A stretch of DNA of 64,000 nucleotides from Rhyzopertha dominica. Lineage: Eukaryota > Arthropoda > Insecta > Coleoptera > Bostrichidae. The DNA is taken from positions 15,004,001-15,068,000 of the forward strand of contig QCXZ01000001.1 of the NCBI GenBank assembly GCA_025024175.1, given 5' to 3'. The notes under the pieces were generated by a model. That model ran no database searches, was not told where the DNA came from, and saw only the letters and a program-made list of their open reading frames with translations. A program made the position numbers and the translations under genes. How positions within the stretch are numbered: position 1 is the first letter of the stretch; each line of letters begins with the position of its first letter. Positions 45,570-58,500 of this stretch are shown piece after piece.

Positions 45570-45870
45570 TAGCAAAAAAGCCTCACTTAAAGAAAACGGT
45601 TTTTCCTAAACATCTCGGAATATATTTAATATATTAAAAAAAGAAAATACCATCAGACAGGAAATAAAATTTTTCACAAAAAGTGTCTTACAAAATTTAT
45701 TCAAAATTTTGACATTTTCGAAATATTTCCAAAAAACCTATTTTGGACCCTGCTCGTAGGATTTTTTAAAATTTTGGTATTACATAGAAAATAAAATTTC
45801 TGATCAGAAAGTACTCTTGTAATTTTTTGTTAAGTTAATAATTTTCGAGATATTTGGAAAAATACGATCT
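45570..45870 (+). repeat. two diverged tandem modules of about 125 bp
   Basis: Blocks ending TTTTCGAAATATTTCC (about 45725) and TTTTCGAGATATTTGG (about 45855) are each preceded by a GAAATAAAATTT-like or GAAAATAAAATTTC-like segment and a TTACAAAATTT/TTGTAATTTTT-like segment at similar spacing. The similarity is patchy, so this is a decayed tandem repeat rather than a clear satellite. Confidence 0.35.
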
Positions 45871-46231
45871 TAAAATTTATATAATTTTGCTAATATCACG
45901 AGGACTGTTTGTTTGTTTATTAACTAATCGTATAGTATAAGAAATAAAAACGTAAATGTCATTTTGACAATTGGATGTGGAAGTATTGATTCAATTTGCA
46001 GCGGTTTTTCTGTTTTATTCTGATTTTAATACAGGTAGCGAAAAAAAATTAAGAACTTGTCAGAAATTTTGCAAAACAAGACTTTTAGAAAACTCTTGAT
46101 GAATTGAATGAATTTCACTTGTATAATAAACTACTATTGTTTAGTGTCTATACATGTTTAAAAACTAAAAGGTCATAATAATTAGTTACAAATAATGTTC
46201 AAAAAGTCCGCCAGTATTATCAATGCTTATA

Positions 46232-46650
46232 TTACACCATTTGAAAACAAAGTGAAGCTGTTCTAATAGAATGCCCACCAAATTCCCCGGAAAGCTTCTT
46301 GAACTGCTTTTGTAAGATCTTCAGATCATAACTTAGGGAGTAAACTTTGATTTTAATTGTTCCCCATATAAAATTTCTAAAACCGAAAGATCGAGGGGGC
46401 CATGGAACTGCTCCGTATCTTAAAATCCAGGAGTTGTGGAAAACTCCATTTAAATAACTTCGCACTTCCCTCGTGTTATGAGGGGTGAATCGTCTTGTTA
46501 AAACCATCCAGCGTTCTGGTAGAAACCGAAATAACATGCTCCAGTTAAGGACCCATTAAAAATATGCAGACCAAGAACTGTTGACCTTACGATGTACACC
46601 ATCCATTAAGGCCTTCGCTGTTCAACTTGCGTCCAGATATGTTAGTTATG
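46232..46650 (-). pseudogene. Tc1/mariner-type transposase C-terminal remnant
   Basis: The minus-strand frame (101 codons from 46537 to 46232) carries the order H-N-T-R-E-V-R-S-Y-L-N, V-P-W-P-P-R-S and F-R-N-F-I-W-G-T. This is the arrangement seen around the last two catalytic positions of transposases that have W-P-P-R-S-P-D-L and a following F-x-W-G. The expected D after P-R-S is lost (S-F-G-F), so the copy is dead. A further piece resembling the upstream part (F-L-P-E-R-W) extends to about 46650 with stops. It is distinct from the 31-kb remnant. Confidence 0.55.
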
Positions 46651-47422
46651 CCTACTGAATATACCGCAGTTTGTGAGTCGTGTTATACTAGTCCAAAGAG
46701 TTTTTAAGGAAAATTGAGAATCCGGCTCTGCACATATTCTTAAACCATCTGCTAAATTATGTGTTCTTTTTAACGCTTACAGCGGCAATCACAATAGCGT
46801 TCAAAACATTCTTGTACAGTTTGAACATCGTTTAAATTATTACAATATCGCGNTTTTTTTAGATTTGAGTAATTCATTAAGGAACAATTTTTTTAACTAA
46901 ATGTAAAATGATTGACTGATTGACCTTTAATTCTTTTGTTTGCATTTGTTTATGCATACGTTAAAATAATATGTCCTTCCTTTATTGCTTTCATTATACA
47001 AAAAAAGAAAACAAAGGGCGAAGTTCAGATGGACACAAAGCTGTGTCACCTGCTCTTCCACTCAACCACCTCAAAATATTAGAAACAGAATAATCTAGTT
47101 GTTGAATATAACTACATAATAAGTATAGAAAATGAATAACTACGTTAATTAAGAGCGAATTTGTACCCCGATTCCCAATCATTTATCAGATGAATAGATG
47201 TGAGAAACAGCAAAGTGGCCATAACTCTTACATTTTTCTTAACAAACATATTGAATTTTACACCGTTTGGAAGCTTAAAAATAGCCAACGTTTTGAAGAC
47301 ATAGCTAACTATGGTTTGTATTTAAATAAAGTTAACTTGCAGATTTGAATGACATTATTTGATTAGGGAGATCTTTTCTACAACTTTTGCTTTTACAATT
47401 TTTATGTAAAATTAAAATAGCG
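46651..47422. other. AT-rich stretch, nothing supported
   Basis: No conserved frame was seen. One N lies near 46853. Confidence 0.5.
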
Positions 47423-47552
47423 AGATAATATTTTGTCGGATAGATCGCTGTCTCTTGAAAACACTGACAAAAAGTTAATAGTCTGACGTTTCGATTACAC
47501 CTGTAATCTTTGTCAAAGACGAAGAACCTCAAAATTTGCCTGACACAAGTTC
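47423..47552 (-). repeat. dispersed repeat D, copy 1
   Basis: This is the inverse of 58829-58957 with about one substitution and one single-base indel over 130 bp. The copy holds GACAAAGATTACAGGTGTAA and ATCGAAACGTCAGAC on the minus strand. Near-identity of two copies 11 kb apart indicates a recently mobile or recently duplicated sequence. There is no coding capacity and the class is unknown. Confidence 0.9.
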
Positions 47553-47783
47553 TCAATAATGAGAGATTTCTGTCTAATTTTCATTGCAGCGACTTTATAT
47601 GTACTCGGTTTTGAGCTCACTCTATATTTGCAGGTATTTTTTGCCTGTTGTTGATGCGTAAATATCTATACTTGAGGCAGAGTAAAATGGAAATTCGGTA
47701 CTGCGAAACGCCAATACGTTAGTGCCACTACCGTTGTGCGACCGTATCCAGATCGATGCACTGTCTCTCGACATCGCACTGCA

Positions 47784-47820
47784 ATGAACCAAGATTTAAC
47801 AGGGGCAACAAGATTAATAA
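47784..47820 (+). CDS. possible first coding exon (hypothetical)
   Basis: ATG at 47784 in the context GCAATGA opens 12 codons (M-N-Q-D-L-T-G-A-T-R-L-I) that run into A|GTGAGTAAAA, a near-consensus 5' splice site. About 90 bases upstream are GC-richer than the surroundings, as a 5' UTR might be. No downstream exon was recognised. The evidence is weak and chance is a real alternative. Confidence 0.2.
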
Positions 47821-50800
47821 GTGAGTAAAATAATACGTATTTCCATTAGTTTTCTTCCTTTACTGTGCCTTCTTTCTTCCATATTACGTTCAGTATACGT
47901 GAAACAGATTCTTATTTTTCTTTTTGTGATATAGTTACTTTCTGTTGCATTTGCACATTGTCATTTATAGCACTATATTGAGAGAAGCACGGTGATGTTT
48001 ACAGATAATAACCGCGAGACCTGGCGTAAACACCTATTTTGTTTCAATTAATATTTGCTTCTTTTCTCAGATTGGATAACTTCTTTAAAGCCACATTCGT
48101 GCTTCAGTTCAACACTACAGAACTTCTGGTTCCATTTTGAGCATACAAAACAGAGATTTATTGCAGTGCACGATTTATACTGTGTTTATGTACGTATTAA
48201 AAAGTTATGCTGAATATATTCCAAGTGAATGTAACAAGTTGTGTAGTATGGACACAAACATTTCGATTAATTAGCTACGCTAATTGCGACACATTTGTAT
48301 GGATTTCAGCATTGATTGCGTGTACGGCGCATTTAACTCATTTAGCTGCCAGCACACCTGAATATATTAACAATTGCATCTCTTTCAATTTTGTATAGCA
48401 GGTAGGTATGTGTGAAGCTGTTAACTCAGAGCTGTAATCACGCATTCTGTAATGACAGCTTTATAATAGTATTCACGAGTGATGATCATTTTAGTATTTT
48501 TTTTACATGTGCAATACCGTGAAATTAAAAACTATTAAGGTTTATAAGCCCAATAAGAGCGCGGTATAAAATGTTGGTTTGGGCGACGTAAATATATAGC
48601 AGCGATCGCTCAGTCACCTTGTCTGCGAGGAGCACGAGAACACATACGTAAATTAACTCTTACATCAAGATACGCCGGTGAGCAGCGTCGTGTAAAACGT
48701 TACTGCTAATTTTATTTTTGTTCGAGTAATTCATCGTCTGTTTTTATTGATTACTGTAGCGCATCAGTCGGAGAAATCATTCTGGCATCACGTTCTGTTT
48801 GATATGCCTGCCGAAGAATACATTTTTACGATTTTATAATCGATGATTCTATCTTTCAGATGGCAGTTGCAATTTCAACTTATTAAGTTTCTTATCACCT
48901 GACAGTCGGGGATTGTTCTTAACTACGTAATGGAATAAAACTGAAGATCCCATATTGCACATTGCTGCCGTGATTTTTTTTTTGTTAACGACGGCTGAGT
49001 AGCTGAGTTTACTGCCTCTCAAAATCATGGCGTGAGCGTTACGTCTTTCCCTCAGCGGTATTAGCTTACCATAAGAAGCTTATTCTTAATGTTGAAACCT
49101 GATGATTTTCAGTATACTCGTATCTCATAATTCTTGCATGCAATTATTGTTAATAAAGTTATAAGCTCATTATCTGCTTAAATAAACTAGCCCGCAAAAG
49201 TTAATTAATTAACGCGTTAACGAAGGGTTATTCATTTACATAAAAAAGTGTTATTAAAACTTCTAGCTATGTTGCGTTGTTGAATATGCAATGTAACTGA
49301 AACATTGCAATAATGCGAAGCAGCACAACTTTACAGGGTGATTGTATTTTCTGACGCTTGATCGATACCGTGGAGGAGCAACACGAACACAATAAAATAA
49401 ATGGCTTCAGTTCTCAGAGATAAAATTAAAAGAGCTTGTTCTTGTCTTCTGTCTGTAGCTTAGGTGGGTGTATACTTAACACCAAAAAAGAATTTCGTTC
49501 CTTAAGCAGAAGTTTTAATCAATAATAATAACTTCATGATTGGTGATTTTATAATCATTTAATTCGATTAATTCTTCAAGATTTTCTGTCAAAATTAATA
49601 AACATAACNTATATTTTTATTAGGAGCAGTGTATTTCGTTTACAATATAAAAGCAATAGTTCGGTTTTATTAGTAGTAATAATCTTCACTACTAATGCAA
49701 ATCAAACCGAACACCATTCGTACTAAACGTTTTTTGTTTCCTAATCTGTAAGGTACTTAAATGGGATACATTATACCATCGAAATACGAAAGTCAGTATT
49801 TATGAAATTTGATGTTTTAACTGTGGTACGAGTAATTTTTATTATAGGGTTTTTATAAATGATTCAGTAACACGGGCGGCGTTGATTTCTGAATTCTTTG
49901 TGCTGCCTTTTTGCAACTACTGCTAAGCTACACCATGTCACACCATAGCTCCGAAATGTGAGCTTTCTGCAACCTTAAAGTTAATTATCCCACAAAACAC
50001 TACAGCATATGTTGAAAATACACACTCCTAGGCGTTTTCTCATATTAAAATATATCAAATAATTCAAAAATCGACAGATGACAAAACGTCACTTTCCTGA
50101 TTGACTTCCAAATTGATGTAATCGATAATTTCCATAAGCGCCCCGAATGCATGAATCATTTATAGAAACCCTGTAGAATTAGTAAATGGAATATAGCAGG
50201 GTAACACAAATTCCTATACAAACTGGGTCTCAAATTTTTAGCTTAGATGAATCGAGAATTACATATGGGCCTATGTCCTAAATTTTTGTAGCCCACGCGG
50301 TATGCGGTAGATTTTAGTACAACGTCAATGTTCTTGATTTTGCGGCGATAATACAAGAATGAAAGTATAGTATGTTGAAATAACGGGCAGATGATACTGG
50401 AATAAAAGTGCACGAAGTAAGTATCCGTTTGATATAATTATTCCACTACAATATGTCAGCAGAAATCATTATAATGCTTTCGATAAAACTGCAACTTTTA
50501 CGTACAGAAAGCGTCTTTCTTATCCACCCTAAGTTTGGAAACGTTATAAGTTTTTCTCAATATCCAAGATGGCATCACTGTTGGATTGGTTGGATCACGT
50601 CACACTATATTTGAACTTGAAAGCCAATATCGTTTTCTAAATCTAAATGCTCGGGTTTAGAGCATTGAAATGAGGCAATCCGTTCTGAAGTTGAGAAGAT
50701 CTCAATTTAAAAAGTTTCGTCATTTTCTTCAGACCATCATTTCTATGCACGTATTACTATGGAAAGTGCAACTTTAAGCCTTTGGGCTACTTCTATTAAA

Positions 50801-52410
50801 ATGAACCGGCCTCTTTATCTCAATAGTACGCCCATTTTTTAAAATCACCTCAATGATCAAATCGACTGAGTGTACGAATTTTAGCCAGGTCTTCGAATAC
50901 ATGATGATTACGGNAGAACAGGTGACTGGTTTTCTGCTTGCTGCCGAGCTTCAGCTTAAGATGTCGACATTTTTTAGCAAAACAGGGCCGATTTTATTAT
51001 TCATTGTTACTCAGTGTTATGTCCCCAAAGAGTAAATATGAAATGAAGCGTGAGGGAACGATTTTTTAAATAATCTAGAAGCATACTTACAAATAGAAGG
51101 AGGGTCATTAAGTCGACCAAAAAAATGTTGCACCAAAACTGGTTTATTTCCCTTTTGGCCGAAAAAACATCTTTAACAGTGAATTGTGCGTGGTGTATAA
51201 TATTTACTTCAAACATTTTCATACTAGCTTTGTGCGATCTTTTTTTTTTACTGTTCTGGCCGAATACATAATATGCGAATTGCAGGATAAATGATAGCTG
51301 CTTATTAATTTTGTTGGTACGACATGTAGACAAAATTTTACAGCATCGTTTAATCTTACACATATTTCTGAGAGAGTCAGGCGAACCATGTTAATAAATA
51401 ATGCTTAACCTGATAGTCCTTGCTTGGTTTGAGATATGCGGTACAGATTTGTGCAATCGGCTGTACACGGCAATCAGATTGTGTTCATCCTGCAATTACG
51501 GAGTCCGGTAAACCACGAGCAAGAAAAATTTGGGTGCCGTGTAAGATTATTATCAAACGGGAGTTGCTGCTTATTAAAGAACAATAGAAGAACCGAGACG
51601 TGTCAATAATATTATTAATTGCTTATTTGCCGGTCTTCTACATATATTCCACACCCACGGTGAATGCAATTCGGTATCTGGCTGAGCATAAAGCGGCAGC
51701 ACAAAAAAGGAATATAAGGTGCAGTCGAATGCTTAGTTTATATAAAAAAACATAATATCTTCTAGTTTATTTCGCTTTACTTCTCTTCGTTAGTTTGGTT
51801 TGTTATAAAATTGGTACGGATGCAAAATTTTTATGTTAAAACTGATATGTGACGCGAATCGGTAGTAACATGTACATCAAATTAACGTTTATAATAACCG
51901 GCATATGTTAGAAAAATTTGTAAGTCTTAGCTAGAATTAGTTGTTCATTATACAAGACGATAAAATTGCATTTTACGTTTGAGTGTGAGAAACGTTAACC
52001 GAACCGCTAACGCCGCTTGAGAAGATAATTAAATTTTATTGTCGTGTATGTTTTTCTATAGCACTTTATTATTTAAAAATTTTTTGAGCCCGGCCGTGTA
52101 TTACAGTCCACATTCAATAACCGATGTACATACAATATAATACAATATAATTGGTTTCCCGTCATTTCGAAAACTCGAAACAAATGTAAGTAGTACGTCT
52201 AGTCTAGTATAATGAATGGGATATCAAATAATACGCAAATGTTAAGAAATATAGCTAAGAAATTGACGAATGGTTACAAGCCGAAAAAATCTAAAGCTTT
52301 TGATCCAAAGGGGATACGACAAAGTTTATCAAGAAGCTGGAGATGACGAGTGCCTCTTAATAAAGGTAAATAGGCTTATATGAAGCGTATCAATCCAATG
52401 AATTCTACAA
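47821..52410. other. long AT-rich stretch, no supported gene
   Basis: No conserved domain was found in any frame. Bases 48590-48690 are GC-richer and include CGCTCAGTCACC and CGCCGGTGAGC (initiator-like and donor-like), without a TATA box at the right distance. TACAGGGTGATT near 49331 and ACCCTGTAG near 50167 could be a short inverted pair, but no target duplication was seen. A 44-codon frame starts at 52211. N bases lie near 49609 and 50914. Confidence 0.45.
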
Positions 52411-52728
52411 ATGAAAATCGTCCCATTGAGTGTCATCAATACTAAAAAAAATTGGTTGTTTTGCGTTATCAACAAGGAAAGTGCTGTGAGTGTTTTGAAT
52501 ATCGTGAAAAACTGCGCTGCTTTGCGTCCTAAAAACGAAGTCCACGTTTTTCTTTTGTTTACTACCTTCCAACCTGTCAGGATAAATACTATTTATAATA
52601 TTTCGAGAAAAATAATTGTTGGGTTTTCGAATTTAGCGAGAGCAAAAAGCTATACAAGTCGTTGCTTCCGTAGCTCTACAGCCACAATGGTAGCAAGTTC
52701 TAGCGCTGAATTTTATATGGAAACTTAG
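52411..52728 (+). CDS. reading frame of 105 codons, unrecognised
   Basis: The frame is open from ATG at 52411 to TAG at 52726 and starts M-K-I-V-P-L-S-V. It is rich in Val, Ser and Asn, with no domain, signal peptide or repeat that I recognise. It overlaps nothing else. The length is not unusual for chance in 64 kb of six-frame sequence, so it is listed only as a possibility. Confidence 0.15.
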   Translation: MKIVPLSVINTKKNWLFCVINKESAVSVLNIVKNCAALRPKNEVHVFLLFTTFQPVRINTIYNISRKIIVGFSNLARAKSYTSRCFRSSTATMVASSSAEFYMET

Positions 52729-55700
52729 TAGAACAAATGTTGAGGTACTGAAGAAAATACTTTGTGGATTAGAAAATTATTGTAGCTCTCATTCAAGTTC
52801 TACTTCTATTCAGTTATCACAGGAATTAATTTGTGTTTCACGACTTAATGTAAAATGTACAATTAATGTTATTTTAGATCAAAATATAAATTAAGATTGT
52901 AATAAAGAAATAAAGTACTTTATGTACCTTTGATGTTAAAATATTATTTTATATATCTTTTCGTCTAAAATGTTCCTTAACCTTTTAATTTGAATAATTC
53001 AACGCATACTTTAATCTGTGCTATAGATAAAGTTTCATATATTTCTACAAATATGGAATAAAGTACGAAGAATTGAGACAGATATTACAGTTTATACTAT
53101 TTAACTATGTTTATGATTATGCAATTTTAATTATGCAGAAGTAATTAGGTAAGTGCAATACTAAATCGTCACAATAAACTCGCGTGTTTAAGATTTTAAC
53201 TTAATAATAGTTGCAAACAGATTTAGCAACAATACCATCAATGAACTGTAAGCATAATAGCTTAGGGTCAAGGGAATACGAAAACTTTTGATTTAATAAT
53301 GCTATAGCGAAGACATCAAGGTTGAAAGTTTGGGTTGCATGATTTTATAAAGTAGGCATTACGCCGTTCAAGTTAGGAATATTTTTGAAACCTGAAAATA
53401 ACGAAGACAAGCTGTCATTAGAGTACCGATACCACGGTTGCAAAGACGTGAAAGTATAGAACAGCATAAAGCCATGTAAGAAAATTTTTGACTTAGTCAT
53501 TGACATTTTGACAAATGGTATTAAGATTTGAGTTGTAAATGAGTAAAAAGTTCAGTTTACACGAACGACTTTTATAATGCCTCGTACTTATATCCCGAAT
53601 TTTGAGGTTGCCTGTCTTGAAGTTCTACTTTCAACTGCTTGTATGTTTCTTATCTATTAGGAGTTTTATCCTACCCTATAAATGAAGCTAGATCTAAACA
53701 CCTTGTAATCTGGTTTAGTGTTTAGACTATGGATACTGAAAACATATTAATACTTTTTGTTTTTTTTTCGACGCTGCAGCTTCGAGTGGGGGCAAAAGAA
53801 AGATAAATGTATAAGTACATTTCATCTAGACATTCTTCATCTCTCACGTAAGAGCCCATGCTTATATCCTATTCCGAAAACCATTAACGCCACCTCATTA
53901 TCAAATGAAGATCAAGCGATTGGTAGATAGCTCATCAACTTTGCAGAAGGCAATTAAAATTTCAGCTATTTTTAAAGATCTCTCGATTTACCCACATTAA
54001 TATGCAAAACTTATGTCTTATTTAAAGAAAAACGGCTGTAACTGCAGGAAATTAGCACTTAAACCTTGCTCGTAAAATCAAATGGTGTAAAAATGACAAT
54101 CTGCAATTTGTGAATATATTACAGGCCAAATGATACCGCATTGGAAAGATTGGAGCTGTTGTAGGACTGGTTTACAGAATGGAATAATTAATTAGTTGGT
54201 AAACGATGATGAGNTGTTAATTTATGATATAACATGCGGAGTGATCAGCTGAAACCGGTCAATCACTGTCGTTGAGCATGCTGCTGCAGTTTAACCGACG
54301 ACGACACTTCTTTTTATAACATACAACCAAATTATAGCGTATTACAGCATGAATTACATTTATTTATAACACGCTAATGGAGATATAATAAATGAAGGGT
54401 AAGTGCAATTATTCATATCAAATAAAATTTTCTGCTTCAGCTTCATAGGTATTTAATTGAGCGGGGAGTTTAATTAGCATTTAAATGTAATAAAAATTCT
54501 ATGATTGCCGGACCTAACGGAGAAATTGTTGCTTCTTTTTAAAAGAATATGTTCTTGGATTTTGGAATCGTCTCTTCAGCAAATATCTAATATTTAAAAA
54601 GTCCGTATTTCCGATTTATAGCAAAAGACTTGGCATTACACAAGTGCTTAAGACGGATGTACCTAAAATTATTGAAAAATATAAAAGTATTACTCTCCTT
54701 TGGGAGTTTTCTAAAGCTTTAGTGTCTATTTTATGTAAAAAATGTGAATCTGTATTGAACTTGTTATTCCCTCATCAAGCGTGGTACAGTAACAAATTTA
54801 GTTTGCTTTGTTCAATAAAGTTCGAGGTTGTGAACAATTCTGGGCAAGTACTATACTTATACTTACTAGCTACTACATTCTGTTAAAGAAATTAGGAGCA
54901 ACTGGTTTATGCGGTGATTAATTTCACTGATTTGTTCTGATCTTACTGGTAAATGAAACACTGTTTCACTAATCGCAATTTCTTTTTTTGTAAAAATTGA
55001 CAAACGTGTGTGAAACTTAGCGCTCTTGATACACCATTAAAGGTACATTTCCTCCTTATTTTCAGAATTTTCAGTAATCAGTGTATATTATGGACTCTTA
55101 TTGAAAGTTGTACCTTGATTCCATCTTTGATCATGGCATCCGATGTCAGATAAACTTTGTAGAAATTATATAGAACCTCATTGGCTGCAGCACTCTGTTT
55201 TGACTTTGCTTTCCTGTTTTATTGGCGTAAGTAAGGTGATTTTACAGGATATCACCATAACCCTACACCTGCATTTTGTAAAAAATGTTCCGTGTTATGT
55301 GATGGGCATTCAATGCTTTTAAGAACAACAATTATACAATCTTCTTAAGATGTCTAAGGCTAGTCTACAATGCTTATATAGGTAATTGCTTATCGCTTCC
55401 TACATATATAGTCTGCGATTATATTATGCGTACTCATAAATTTATTTAATAACATCGGTACCTCATCATAAAGTTGTTATCACACCTTCATACCAAGCTA
55501 AATAACTATTAACTTAGGCTGCGTTTTTAATACTCCTTAAATGGCTGCATGCACTCATATTTGTTAGATTTAATTAATTGTCTTAGTTTGAGTCCTAATC
55601 CTCATATTGAAATCAAACCAGAAACAAATCAGATATTTAGGTATTTATCTTTTTGTGGTATAACGCATTTTTTTGACCTCCTTAATCCAGAGTAAATGAA

Positions 55701-57084
55701 GCTGTAATGCATAAAGCCGACCTTATTTTTAATATTCCCTTAATAGCCCGTCGTTACTTTTTGCACATTTTGGGGTCTAAAGGTCTAAACCATGGCTTGA
55801 ACTGAAAGCATGCCCTTATTTGGATGGTTGTCGGGCTACTGGAATATGTGTACGATCCAGTAAGTTAAGTGCATTTTGCAGGATTACTGCGTGAGCAGGT
55901 TATAAGAATTAATAGCCTCTTTTAATAAGTTTGACGCTCCATAAAATCTCTCGATGCACCTATAATGCTTCATCTTGCTTCACTGTTTAATAATTTAGTA
56001 TGACCTCTGCCGTAAAGTAAGTCGTAACTATGTAAAGTATTTGTATTCCAAATTAATGCCGTACTGAAATATAATCAATCATTAAGGATTAATATGTGAA
56101 CTATCTTGAGACCAATCAGGATAATCCTTCAACTGTACGAGTATAGTTGGCTTGTTTGTGAACCAGTTGCAAGAATTTAGCGTATATCGCTTCCGAAACT
56201 GCCATAAAGGTGATTTAATTAAATAATTTGCCTTCAGATTCCATCCTTAGCGAATGCTACGAGTGGAAATACTTAAAATATTACTCCAAAGATCCATACG
56301 GCACATCTGTCTTTGTCATAGAATCTTGATAAGAATAATATTAAACAATTTTCGGGTTTCTAAAGTACCTACGTTTATTTACCTTTAGGTGTAGTTTGAA
56401 TATCAGTCGAAATTAAAAAACTATGGTTTGTACCTCTTAACATTTGCTATTCATTACTGACTTTTCAATTTTTGTTAAAGTAAGATTGTTCTTGACACAA
56501 TTTTTTTCTCCACATTTTATACGCTTTGGTCTTGGTTATTTTGCATTTCTTTTTATTTATTTTTTTTTCTTCTACTCTAATATAAAAGAAGGAAGAAACC
56601 ACCCCTAGCGAATTTTAAATTACTCATTTGACGGTTGAATGGCGCCGTTGGAATAGTAATAGTTGTTGTATAGGTAAGAAAGAAATACATAATTACCTAG
56701 AAGTTTAATAAAGCATTGCGCATTGGTAAAATTTCGTGATAAATGATCCTCGCGCATATAGGGCCAGTAAAGATTATATCGGAAAGTCATGGCAACGTCA
56801 CAACAAACCACAGGACCTGCCACACATCTCGCCAATCGCCATTCATTCGCTCACACTAGCGAGTTACTGAGCAGACTCGCTGCACTATAAACGAGCAACA
56901 TGGCGACTTACCGGTAGTCACAAAATTTTCTCGCGCACACCATAAGATTTAGGCATTTAGATAAAAGATACGATGTCTGCGGTTCAGTGGCGGTTTGTTA
57001 ACGCTGGGATCCTGGAGAGAGATAAAAGATCCATCCGAGATAACGGTAGAAAGAGAACCACACTTATTTTACAAAACAGGACCA
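52729..57084. other. long AT-rich stretch, no supported gene
   Basis: No conserved frame, RNA gene or element ends were recognised. Bases 56640-56910 are somewhat GC-richer, with a 71-codon minus-strand frame and no domain. One N lies near 54214. Confidence 0.5.
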
Positions 57085-57425
57085 CTCCATAATTACTGCA
57101 CCGATATTTTTGAAAATGGTCTTGTTCGATAGGTCGCAAACGACATTTTCACGTAAGCTATTTTTTATGTCAAAAATAAGTGCTGCAATAACCAAGATTC
57201 GTAAAAGCGTAGGCTAAAAATAATCTGAAGGGTAGACCTAGCAATTAACAATTATTCTTTTAGCAAAAATTTTGTGGTATATTTGTTTGAGAAATACCTT
57301 AAGCTCTAGCCAAATCTATTATCTTTCGGATAAGTATTCATTTATCCGTAAATATTCAGTAGTTTTTAGGTTAGCCCGAATATATCTTTCTCTCTCTGCA
57401 GGATCCCAGCCTTAATAAGAGCTGT
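57085..57425 (+). repeat. dispersed repeat B, copy 2
   Basis: Same orientation and block order as 3006-3390, without the 30-base addition found there. Differences are mostly single bases and short indels. Confidence 0.75.
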
Positions 57426-57624
57426 AAAGCTGCAATACTGGTTCTATATTTTAACAAATACATAGCTCTTATTGTTTGGTATACACAATACCTTATGATT
57501 TTATTTCATGCGTAGTTACGTATGAAATATAAACAGTAAACCTACGCATAATAATTCGACGACCGATGCTACAGCGGCTGTCTATTTATTACTCCTATGG
57601 TTGATTTTCGTTGACCATCATGAC

Positions 57625-57790
57625 TAGGCCTGCGCATTAAAATCGATTAATCGATTCGAATTAATTTTTTTACCGAATCGTAGTATTGATTCAGCTAAGC
57701 AATTTAATCGCTTTATCGATTCGAATCGATTGACTCGTTTCAATTCGAATCGATTTTCTGAGAATCGAAATCGGATCGTACCTAGTATCG
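57625..57790. mobile_element. truncated relative of the hAT-like MITE
   Basis: It starts TAGGCCTGCGC, close to the TAGGCATGGGC end of the 11797-12291 element, and continues with the same ATCGATTC-rich body. The opposite end was not found; similarity fades by about 57790. Confidence 0.55.
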
Positions 57791-57811
57791 ATTAGGCAGC
57801 CCAAAATTTGT

Positions 57812-57926
57812 ATTTATAATAAATACCCACGTAAATAAATGTGCAATTGTGAAACCTATATTGTACAAATTTATAATAAATACCCACGTAAATAAATGTG
57901 CAATTGTGAAACCTATATTGTACAAA
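57812..57926 (+). repeat. 57-bp tandem duplication
   Basis: Two identical adjacent copies carry TACCCACGTAAATAAATG and CAATTGTGAAACC. A perfect match implies a recent event or an assembly artefact. Confidence 0.92.
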
Positions 57927-58358
57927 ACAAACTTTTTACTACATAAGTGTTTTATGAACTGAAACATTTACACTCTACACTTTAATAACGCTTCTGATAA
58001 CTCAAGGGCAGGTTGTTCAAAAGTGTAATTGGCTTAATTACTGGTTAACAACTGATTAAACCACAGTTATCGCTTATTGGATTGTAAATATGCCAGAAGT
58101 TAATTTCAATTGCAGTTAATTGCCTGATGAATGTTGACACATGTCAAGCATAAAGTCTTTTTTCCATTTCTATGTCTTAAGTACTTTTTACAATGCTTTC
58201 AGAATGTTAAAAACCTGTAGCAGGACTGGATACACTGAGAAAATGGTTCAATTGCAAAATTTATTTTTGAAATCTGTCAATATTAATCTAGCAATAGGCG
58301 ATGGAACTACAATCACTAAATGGAATACAGTACCGCAGCTTCCGCCATATTGGGAGTA
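57927..58358. other. AT-rich spacer, nothing supported
   Basis: A 72-codon plus-strand frame (58141-58359) has no domain and ends at the MITE. Confidence 0.5.
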
Positions 58359-58500
58359 AAAGTTTTGGCGAGAACATTCAAATTTTGCAATGTTAATTTT
58401 ACTTAGATTGAAATTGGAATAAGACCAAGATCAGTAATGAAAACCCATCAAGGTAGAGAAAAACAAACATTGCGAAATTTGAATGTTCTCGCCAAAACTG
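58359..58500. mobile_element. short MITE, possibly Tc1/mariner-type
   Basis: The inverted ends AGTTTTGGCGAGAACATTCA (58361 onward) and their inverse finishing at 58499 match over 34 bp with one mismatch. TA occurs just outside both ends (58357-58358 and 58501-58502), although the spacing differs by one base between sides. Size, ends and TA fit a mariner-type MITE; the class is tentative. Confidence 0.75.

Noticed and set aside
48565..48614. TATA box plus initiator promoter
   Set aside because: TATAAAA at 48565 is about 47 bases from the TCAGTC initiator-like site, not the usual 30 or so, and no transcript features follow.
49331..50172. Element bounded by TACAGGGT and ACCCTGTA
   Set aside because: Only 8 bases match, no target duplication is visible, and the interior shows nothing. 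Compatible with chance.
51007..51363. 118-codon minus-strand frame
   Set aside because: It is the longest unexplained minus-strand frame in its region, but it is Lys/Phe/Leu-rich in an AT-rich way and shows no motif.
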